A DNA stretch of 64,000 nt from Alphaproteobacteria bacterium. Lineage in GTDB: Bacteria > Pseudomonadota > Alphaproteobacteria > Rs-D84. The notes under the pieces are model-generated. The model worked only from the letters and a program-made list of their open reading frames with translations. It searched no databases and was not told the DNA's origin. Positions 34,479 to 41,151 of this stretch are shown one piece after another (the stretch's first letter is position 1; every line of letters begins with the position of its first letter). The DNA is taken from NCBI GenBank assembly GCA_017463185.1, contig JAFTPS010000010.1:1-64000 (forward strand), in the 5' to 3' direction. The position numbers were made by a program, and so were the translations under genes.

Positions 34479-34749
34479 AAAATTAGACCGCCATGGGATA
34501 TCAGGCGGTCGGGGAGTTCACAAATCATTCTGTTATTGATTCTGCTGCTTTCGGGCTGCCCCTGTTGTATAGCAAACAGCTCCCCGACTTATGCAAGTCA
34601 GGGATAAATAACGACACAAAACCACAGGAATGACATCGGATAACGATGCCATTAGCATTTTGCACCGAACAGAATAGGCTTGTGACAGCCCCGAACCCAT
34701 ATCCCTATGGATTCATTCATAGTGTATCAATTAGATTAATCAATTTCAA
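34479..34749 (-). promoter_or_regulatory. Candidate attenuator leader B with promoter
   Basis: Promoter on the minus strand: TTGAAA (34744-34749), N17, TACACT (34721-34726). Predicted start about 34714, exactly at the hairpin GAATCCAT-agggat-ATGGGTTC. Next is GGGGCTGTCACAAGCC. Strand 1 CCCTGACTT (34595-34603), strand 2 AAGTCGGGGAGC (34579-34590), strand 3 CTCCCCGACC (34507-34516). Strand 2 can pair with either. Terminator GACCGCC...GGCGGTC plus TAATTTT (34479-34510) overlaps strand 3 and ends just before the GGGAG ribosome binding site. The hairpin loop AGGGATA (34700-34706) is also complementary to TATCCCT (34600-34606), a possible pseudoknot overlapping strand 1. Confidence 0.78.
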
Positions 34750-34787
34750 GCCCAAACCAATTTCTCAATTATTCGTAATTTTCAAAG

Positions 34788-35039
34788 CTAATAAATAAAA
34801 ATTTTTTTATTTTTTTGTGCTGTGCCAATATTGTGCTCTGCATTCAGTATCTGCCTAACTAAATATCGTGCCAAGTCGGGGTCGCTGGTGTGTAGTGAGC
34901 GCAGGTATCTTTTTCCCTTTACCATGCGGCGCAGATAAAAAATTCCATTGCGCACACACAGGTTTTTTGCATAAGTGGATGCCAATTCATTTGATGTAAA
35001 ATTGGTATCAAAATCAGATAAAAAAAGAGCTGTCTTCAT
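34788..35039 (-). CDS. N-terminal fragment of a tyrosine recombinase (probable)
   Basis: 83 residues. The segment LCVRNGIFYLRRMVKGKRYL, then SLHTSDPDLARYLVRQIL, resembles the N-terminal arm of phage-type integrases, with a strand pair and the L.T.d...A..... helix. The core-binding and catalytic domains are absent. It lies 47 bp from tRNA-Gln, a common integration target, which supports a relic of an integrated element. It might instead be an intact small DNA-binding protein. Confidence 0.55.
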   Translation of the reverse strand: MKTALFLSDFDTNFTSNELASTYAKNLCVRNGIFYLRRMVKGKRYLRSLHTSDPDLARYLVRQILNAEHNIGTAQKNKKIFIY

Positions 35040-35085
35040 TGGTTTTCTGCTAAAAACCTAGAATTCAGCCCCGAACATAAATATG

Positions 35086-35159
35086 TGGTTGGGGCGCACG
35101 GATTCGAACCATGATAAAGAGAACCAAAATCTCTTGTCCTACCATTAGACGACACCCCA
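35086..35159 (-). tRNA. tRNA-Gln (TTG)
   Basis: 74 bases on the minus strand with encoded CCA. Acceptor TGGGGTG pairs with CGCCCCA, the D-arm contains TCTAATGGTAGGA, the anticodon loop is TTTTGGT (anticodon TTG), and the T-arm is ATGG-TTCGAAT-CCGT. An integrase-like fragment lies next to its 3' end. Confidence 0.95.
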
Positions 35160-35207
35160 ATTGCGACATTGATTATAATTATCTTTCAAAGTTTTGCAAT
35201 AATAAAA

Positions 35208-35819
35208 TTATCGCACTTTATTACTGTATACGGTTGTATTTTGTATCCGGTCCTGTTCACGGTCAAATTCAATTTGTGCGCGTGTCAGGATATTGTTCTT
35301 TATCAAAAAATCATCTTGGGCTGCGATATATTGCGCCTGTCGTGGTGGCGTCATTCCCGCGATATAGCGACCAATATTTGTTGAAAACAGGTGTGGCAAA
35401 TATTCCATTTCCCACGACAAACGTATTCTGTCTGCATCCCACAGACAGGCCGAAACGGTATCTGGTGCGTGGCGACCAGTTGTATGATGTTCTATGGCGT
35501 ACAGAATCTTTTGTACTGTTGTGGTCGATAAATTGGCGTAATTCTTTGCCAAAAATTCGCGTCCGATTGGTACGGCGCGTGGACCGTGTTCCGTACACCA
35601 TGCGTCATTTGTACGCGCACAATCGTGCAGGCCCGCCGCCAACAGTACCGGTAATGGGTCTGTGTTTATTCCATCGCTCAAATCCAGACCAAACATTGCC
35701 ACCTGATTCGTATGCGACAGGCCGTGATACCCATATCTGGATTGATTTGTTATTTCTGCGATTTGAGGCAAGATTTGATTAAAATACAATTTTGCATAAT
35801 AAACTTTATCTTTATTCAT
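35208..35819 (-). CDS. HD-domain protein
   Basis: Start at 35819 behind AAGGAAAG; the open frame runs to 35861. About 203 residues with HD-type ligands: His in YGYHGLSHTNQV, His-Asp in AAGLHDCARTND, a His pair in AIEHHTTGRH and Asp in ACLWDADRIRL. It is likely a cytosolic metal-dependent phosphohydrolase acting on nucleotides or similar compounds. Distinct from the HD protein at 28333-29010. Located between tRNA-Gln and candidate attenuator C. Confidence 0.82.
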   Translation of the reverse strand: MNKDKVYYAKLYFNQILPQIAEITNQSRYGYHGLSHTNQVAMFGLDLSDGINTDPLPVLLAAGLHDCARTNDAWCTEHGPRAVPIGREFLAKNYANLSTTTVQKILYAIEHHTTGRHAPDTVSACLWDADRIRLSWEMEYLPHLFSTNIGRYIAGMTPPRQAQYIAAQDDFLIKNNILTRAQIEFDREQDRIQNTTVYSNKVR

Positions 35820-35892
35820 AACATACTTTCCTTGTAAAACACACCGCGGTAACTGTGTCACACAAAACGCACCCCGTCAAATAAAAAGAAAA

Positions 35893-36180
35893 TTGATTTC
35901 CGGGGATTTTAATAGTAAAATGCATTTGAATTCACAGGGATAGTGAGTTCGGGCTGTCGTAAGCCTTACAGTAAAGCGGTACGAAAAAACGTACTGAATC
36001 CGCACGAATATAAGATGCGGTGCATTTTTGCACCTTTTCTTATGTCGCACCCCGCACTGCCTGTTTGGTCGGGGGGCCGCCTGCATATACAACAGGGTTC
36101 TTCCCGAAAGCAGTGCGGAATCATTCTTTACTGTGATTTACGAACCTCCCGACCGCCAAACCTGTGGCGGTTTAATTTTG
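35893..36180 (+). promoter_or_regulatory. Candidate attenuator leader C with promoter
   Basis: Promoter TTGATT (35893-35898), N17, TAAAAT (35916-35921). Predicted start about 35928, exactly at the hairpin GAATTCAC-agggata-GTGAGTTC (35928-35950), followed by GGGCTGTCGTAAGCC. Strand 2 GGTCGGGGGG (36067-36076) pairs without mismatch to strand 3 CCTCCCGACC (36145-36154); upstream CCCCG (36050-36054) can compete. Between them lie ATATACAACAGGG and CCCGAAAGCAG. Terminator GACCGCC...GGCGGT plus TTAATTTTG ends at 36180, right before GGGGGCG and the ATG. The only plus-strand member of the four close copies. Confidence 0.78.
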
Positions 36181-36196
36181 TTTTATGGGGGCGAAA

Positions 36197-38626
36197 ATGT
36201 CGGTAAAGTTCAAAGATTTTATATTAGCCTGGTATCGGGCGTATCACCTTTATAACATGGATGACCCGCGCAAACAGCGTTGGATGGACCTGCGGGGCAA
36301 GGCGTTTGAAATAAACGCGCGTGGTGAATATGTTTTTTTGGATGATAAACGCACCGCCACGCAAAAGGGCTGGACCAACCCGAAAACGGGATTGTTGGCC
36401 ACGGATTTGCCAGCCCCCGATTTATCGGACGAGGATTGGCGATATTTTTACGCCTTGTGTCGTACTGCAATCCGCAGTATCAATGACCGCCGGGAAGATT
36501 TGATGCGTAATGACCCAGATAAAAATCCATTACCGATTGATAAATGGTTTGGGGATAAAAATCTGAAAGCCTTTTCCGCGCAAGAGGTATCGCCCGCCAT
36601 CAAAGATAAGTTTCGTTCATTTGCCCTGTTGGTTCGGAACGAGGCGCGTCTGAAAAACAAATTGTTGGACAGTTTTTCTGCGGATTATTCATTGGAAACA
36701 TTTCTGGCGGATTTAATAGACCAGGATTATTCCCGTAATTCCCAGTTCACAATACAAAAAATTCAATCCCTTATTCGTATATTGCCCGGTATGCTGTCGC
36801 CGACATACGATTTCAAAACCGGTGAAAACAAATATCCATTAGAGGATTCAACCCGCACCCAGATTTATAAAATTTTTGCCCCTGCGGCCACGGTTGATGA
36901 CGCCGACGCATTGTATGGCGAATTTGATTCTTTGTCAGCAGCGTTGGACCCCGCGAACGAGCAAATCAACCCTGCCCAATTGCGCCAGTTCCAGGACCCC
37001 AGTGTTTATCGTGAAATATTAAAAGCACTGTATGCGGCCGATAAACCGGAAAAAAAATCGTCTTTTTATTCCCAGTTTGCGTCCGCCGGCGGTGACGAAA
37101 TTACAAACTATATGAGCCAGGTTATAACCGGCAATAATTATGAATCCGGCGCAAATGAACTGATACCAAAACTTAGCAAACAGCAAAATACCCTGGAAAA
37201 AATCAAAGAAAAAATTGATGATTTCACGGACGAGCATTTTAAACGATTGACCGACCGTGCGGCACGCCATATTTACATAGACGTCAACGCGCAACCAATT
37301 GTAAACGCTATTGTCAAAGAAAAGATTTTGCCCACGGACGGCATTTCAAAAATTCTTGAAAAAAAAGAGGATATCAAAAAACGCGTTCAGTCCAAACAGC
37401 CGTCTGCTAAAAAAGGCTGCGACTTTTTGTTTGAAGCCCTGGAATACATCAAATCATCTGGCGATATGGACGCGGCATTGGACGGTGCTTTTCGTAATGG
37501 TCGCAAGGCAGAATCTATCGCGTTTGAGGTAATAAAATACGCTATTTCAAAACACAAAGTAGCCGAGGCAAAAACTGCATTAGAGGTCTTGTCCGTAATG
37601 CGATATGATACATTTTCATCTGCGCACTGGACCGAATTTCACAAATCCCAGACTCCAATTTTTGGGGATGATAAATTATCTTTTAACAAAGATAGTGAAT
37701 CTGTATCCTTTATAACGCGTGCGCTGGATAAAGCGTTTTATTTGGGTGTAAATGGAATGTTTTGGCTGGGGGTAATGGGGCGTAATATCATCCAGCATCG
37801 TCGCGGTAAAATGGATATGAACGATATGTCGCGAATGGAAAGTGCGTTGGACAAAATAAACACAGACAGTGCGTCTTTTACCGATTTGTCGCGTGCGCAA
37901 CGGGAATATACGGAAATTCACGGGCGACTGAATACGGCCCGTGATGGCTTTGGTTATGCCATGTTGCGCCGTGCCGAGCGCGATGATTTGAACAATCGTC
38001 TGACTGAATTGAACGCGCGTCGTGCGGTGGCACGCCTGGATGCGGGGGCGGATTTGGGGGCGATTGACGATGAAATAGCCCGAATTCAGGATGAGTTGGC
38101 CCAAATTGCCGCATTGGAAACACGACATTCTGCGGATTTTGCACGCCTTGACAACCTAGACCGCGATATTACGGATTTAGAAAATCAAATAGAAGCTGAA
38201 AAATCTGTTTTGGCCACTATGGCGACTGCGCCCGACATGACCGTCAATGCCCAACGCGCAAAAATAAAAAATCTGAATTTGCGATTGGGGGCGTTGCGTG
38301 TGTCCAAGAAATCATACCAGGCTGATTGTGATAATTATTTGGAATTGGAACGCGAAGACCGTGTCGCCCAGGAATTATACCAACGCCTGCAATCGGCTGC
38401 CGACCGTGGCGCGGCACGAGCAACGGAATCCAAACCATATAATGCCCCAAAATCAGATATTCAAAATATGCAAATGCTGATGGCATTTTGGAACGCGGTC
38501 AATGGATACACCCGCGGTCTGGATGTAAATTCGTATAATATATTCAAAAATATCAAAGATGTCCGAAAATCGTCCAATTTACAGAAAACTTTTAACGATA
38601 TGTTTGACTCGGGGCGCATCGTATAA
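36197..38626 (+). CDS. Large coiled-coil protein, 809 aa
   Basis: I do not recognise this protein. No signal peptide or membrane helix is convincing, though one hydrophobic patch (AFYLGVNGMFWLGVMG) lies near residue 520. The N-terminal 500 residues are mostly helical and charged. Residues about 555-745 are strongly coiled-coil, rich in Glu, Arg, Leu and Asp (RDDLNNRLTELNARRAVARL and following). The start at 36197 has GGGGGCG 4 bases upstream; ATG 36185 is the alternative. It may be structural or secreted by an unknown route. Preceded by candidate attenuator C; no operon partner. Confidence 0.75.
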   Translation: MSVKFKDFILAWYRAYHLYNMDDPRKQRWMDLRGKAFEINARGEYVFLDDKRTATQKGWTNPKTGLLATDLPAPDLSDEDWRYFYALCRTAIRSINDRREDLMRNDPDKNPLPIDKWFGDKNLKAFSAQEVSPAIKDKFRSFALLVRNEARLKNKLLDSFSADYSLETFLADLIDQDYSRNSQFTIQKIQSLIRILPGMLSPTYDFKTGENKYPLEDSTRTQIYKIFAPAATVDDADALYGEFDSLSAALDPANEQINPAQLRQFQDPSVYREILKALYAADKPEKKSSFYSQFASAGGDEITNYMSQVITGNNYESGANELIPKLSKQQNTLEKIKEKIDDFTDEHFKRLTDRAARHIYIDVNAQPIVNAIVKEKILPTDGISKILEKKEDIKKRVQSKQPSAKKGCDFLFEALEYIKSSGDMDAALDGAFRNGRKAESIAFEVIKYAISKHKVAEAKTALEVLSVMRYDTFSSAHWTEFHKSQTPIFGDDKLSFNKDSESVSFITRALDKAFYLGVNGMFWLGVMGRNIIQHRRGKMDMNDMSRMESALDKINTDSASFTDLSRAQREYTEIHGRLNTARDGFGYAMLRRAERDDLNNRLTELNARRAVARLDAGADLGAIDDEIARIQDELAQIAALETRHSADFARLDNLDRDITDLENQIEAEKSVLATMATAPDMTVNAQRAKIKNLNLRLGALRVSKKSYQADCDNYLELEREDRVAQELYQRLQSAADRGAARATESKPYNAPKSDIQNMQMLMAFWNAVNGYTRGLDVNSYNIFKNIKDVRKSSNLQKTFNDMFDSGRIV

Positions 38627-38673
38627 AAAAACGCCTGTGTGGTGAATTTTTTTATAAAAATGCAAATAAACAC

Positions 38674-38701
38674 TTGAAATAAAATTATTAAAATATATAA
38701 T
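38674..38701 (+). promoter_or_regulatory. Promoter for the marR-tolC-RND operon
   Basis: TTGAAA (38674-38679), 16-bp spacer, TATAAT (38696-38701), about 50 bases before the TTG start of the MarR gene. The A/T-rich surroundings make the spacing less certain. Confidence 0.6.
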
Positions 38702-38754
38702 TATTCAGATTTTTAACGAATTTTCTAGCCAAACCTATTATACAGGAGATTGAA

Positions 38755-39204
38755 TTGTCACGCAAGGAATTTGTAGAACTGATTGAACAAAACGCCTGGA
38801 CGTTGGACCGTTTGGCGGACAAATTACGTCTGGCTCGTGCTGAATCAATCGGATATCCTCGCCAGTTGATGTCAATATTGGTGCGTCTGCACCAAGGGGG
38901 GCGTGCGCGTCTAAAAGACATTGCACGTCGTGAACATCTATCGGCGTCGAATCTGTGTGCGGCATTTCGCAGACTGGAACGCGACGGCTTGGTGGTTCGT
39001 TTTATTGACGAAGAAGACCGCCGCAACACATGGTATTCCGTGTCAGAAGCCGGTGCAACCAAGGCGGTTTTTGCGATGGATTTGTTTCGTGCGGGTGTTG
39101 AAAGGGTTTTTGCCCACGTCTCTCGCGAAGACGAAGTACGCCTGACAGACGCAATGCGTGTTATGAAGGAAATTTTACAAAAGGTGGAGTTGAATAATGC
39201 CTAA
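38755..39204 (+). CDS. MarR-family regulator
   Basis: 149 residues with a TTG start behind CAGGAG (spacing 6). The winged helix-turn-helix is clear: ARLKDIARREHLSASNLCAA, then FRRLERDGLVVRFIDEEDRR, which is the MarR wing with its D..D.R motif. It heads an operon with an outer-membrane channel, an adaptor and an RND permease, overlapping the TolC gene by 8 bases, so it very likely controls that pump in response to a small ligand. The TTG start may keep its level low. Confidence 0.9.
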   Translation: MSRKEFVELIEQNAWTLDRLADKLRLARAESIGYPRQLMSILVRLHQGGRARLKDIARREHLSASNLCAAFRRLERDGLVVRFIDEEDRRNTWYSVSEAGATKAVFAMDLFRAGVERVFAHVSREDEVRLTDAMRVMKEILQKVELNNA

Positions 39205-40528
39205 CAGCAAGATAATGTATGCGCTCGCAGTTTTGTGTGCGGGATGTTTTTTGTCGCCTGCAATGGCGATTGATTTATCGTTGTCTGATGCGGTTGAAAA
39301 AATTACCGCTGAATCGCACGATTTGAAAAAAGCCCAGGCAAATCTGGCCCGTGCCGAAGCGTCCTTGGACGCGGCCAATGCCAATCGTTGGTTTTCCTTA
39401 AACGGTTCGGTTTCTTATATGAATATGGTAAATGTTGAAAACCCGTCTAAGTCCCAGACTTTTGACCTGCCGCCGGAATTGGGCGGATTGATTTCAGAAA
39501 GCCTAAAAGGCCAATCCATATCATTTGAAATTCCGGATAATATCTTTATGGCTGGCCTGGAACTGACCCAGCCGATTTACACATTTGGTAAAATTGGCAA
39601 TGCGGTAAAGGCGGTTAAATCGGCAATAAAAATGTCCGAAGCGTCCCTGGAACTAACCCAGCGAGAGGTCCGCTATGCTGCCGCTGACCTGTACTGGACG
39701 GCCAAGATGACGGATGAAATTGTAAAACTGTCCGAAAATGATTTAAATAATGCTCGTGCTGCGAAAAAGAAATTGACATCGGCTGGTCGTGCTAATCGCA
39801 GTAATCTGTTAAAAATTGAATCCGATATTGCGACCAAGGAAATCAACCTGTCCGATGCTGAATTCAATCGTGATACAGCACACAGAATGTTGAAAATTAT
39901 GGCGGGAATTGATGTAAACGAACCTTTGGTCTTGACCGACAATTTCCCAACTTCTTTTGCCACATTGGATGCGGGTGAATTAAAGTCCACCCCCGAATGG
40001 GAAATCCTGGATGAACAGGTAAAAATGTATGAATCCCAGGCTAAATCCAAACGTGCGGGTGCATACCCAACATTGGCGGCAACCGCGTCATACAGTTATA
40101 CCAGTATGGCTGGCGATATCGGGCATATGTTTGATCAAAAGGGTGGCCAGTCTGCATATTGGGGATTGGCTTTACAGGTCCCGATTTTCAGTGGCGGTAT
40201 CAATCGTGCCAACGCAACAGTTGAAGCAATGAATGCCGAAGCGGCTCGTCAAGACCTGGACAAGTCCCGGAAACTGACAACCGAAAAGTATGACAATGCA
40301 ATAAAACAATACAATCACTTGCGCGGCAATCTGAAAACATTAGAGAATGCGCGTGACCTGGCGGCAAAAACTTATACTTTGTCCCAGGACCGTTTTGGTG
40401 CGGGTCAAACATCAGCCGTTGAATTGGCGGATGTTGCGGCGGGGCTGTATCAATTGGATGTGGCTTTGCTGAATACAAAATACAAGATTTTAATGTCGGC
40501 AGAATCTGTGAAAAAGTTAGGTGAATAA
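39197..40528 (+). CDS. TolC-family outer membrane channel
   Basis: 443 residues with a signal peptide (ending AMA-ID). Two tandem OEP repeats, each with long helices and barrel strands: LSLSDAVEKITAESHDLKKA at the start of the first, SKRAGAYPTLAATASYSYT opening the second. It forms the trimeric exit duct of tripartite pumps. Overlaps marR and is followed 2 bases later by the adaptor. Length is normal for the family, in contrast to the truncated adaptor. Confidence 0.9.
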   Translation: MPNSKIMYALAVLCAGCFLSPAMAIDLSLSDAVEKITAESHDLKKAQANLARAEASLDAANANRWFSLNGSVSYMNMVNVENPSKSQTFDLPPELGGLISESLKGQSISFEIPDNIFMAGLELTQPIYTFGKIGNAVKAVKSAIKMSEASLELTQREVRYAAADLYWTAKMTDEIVKLSENDLNNARAAKKKLTSAGRANRSNLLKIESDIATKEINLSDAEFNRDTAHRMLKIMAGIDVNEPLVLTDNFPTSFATLDAGELKSTPEWEILDEQVKMYESQAKSKRAGAYPTLAATASYSYTSMAGDIGHMFDQKGGQSAYWGLALQVPIFSGGINRANATVEAMNAEAARQDLDKSRKLTTEKYDNAIKQYNHLRGNLKTLENARDLAAKTYTLSQDRFGAGQTSAVELADVAAGLYQLDVALLNTKYKILMSAESVKKLGE

Positions 40529-40530
40529 AA

Positions 40531-41130
40531 ATGGAAAAAATACAAAAAACTTTAAGTACAAAAAAATTCAAACGAATCCTGTACACGGCAATAGTTTTGC
40601 TGTTGGTGGGGTGGGTTGTTTTTCGCTTTGCGGCGATTGGTTCTGAAAATGCGCGCTATGTATTTAATGCATCACGCATAGCTGCCGATATTGGCGCGCC
40701 GATTGAATATATTGAAATGAAAAATACAGATGGCGTTTTATACGAACCTGTGGCGGTCAATAACAATCGTGCGTATGTCACCGAAAGCCTGGCACACAAA
40801 TTGCACGTCGGCCAAAAAATTGGCGATGGTGTAATTACCTATGTGTCAAGCAACCTAGATTTAGATTCTGGGATGTTTGTTGTTCGTACTCGTGGTGTTG
40901 CCGATGGTTTGCAATATGCCGAATATAACGCCAATGGTTTTTTTGTGCCATTGTATGCGATTGAAAACGGAACAGTCTTGGTGGCTGAAAACGGTGTCGC
41001 CACCGCGCGTACTGTTAAAATCGGTCGCCAGGATTCAGAAAATGCCCACATCATATCGGGGCTGAAAAATGGCGATATTGTTATCCTGTCCCAGGTTGAA
41101 TCCGGCGACAAAGTACAAATCAAAAAATAA
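40531..41130 (+). CDS. Short membrane fusion-like adaptor of an RND pump
   Basis: 199 residues, about half the usual 350-400. One N-terminal membrane helix (ILYTAIVLLLVGWVVFRFAA) is followed by a segment matching only the beta-barrel and membrane-proximal parts of HlyD/AcrA-type adaptors: LHVGQKIGDGVITYVSSNLD, then GFFVPLYAIENGTVLVAENG, TVKIGRQDSENAHIISGLKN and a final GDKVQI. The lipoyl and alpha-hairpin domains that reach TolC are missing. It overlaps neither neighbour but is tightly spaced between tolC and the RND gene. Confidence 0.75.
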   Translation: MEKIQKTLSTKKFKRILYTAIVLLLVGWVVFRFAAIGSENARYVFNASRIAADIGAPIEYIEMKNTDGVLYEPVAVNNNRAYVTESLAHKLHVGQKIGDGVITYVSSNLDLDSGMFVVRTRGVADGLQYAEYNANGFFVPLYAIENGTVLVAENGVATARTVKIGRQDSENAHIISGLKNGDIVILSQVESGDKVQIKK

Positions 41131-41151
41131 TTAGCACAGGGGGATATAAAA

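Noticed and set aside
34479-34749. Leaders as tmRNA, RNase P, 6S RNA or a known riboswitch
   Set aside because: I compared them from memory with cobalamin, cyclic di-GMP, SAM, lysine, glycine and T-box motifs and with tmRNA and RNase P cores. None of the diagnostic sequences is present, and several copies occur within 35 kb. This is not a database search.
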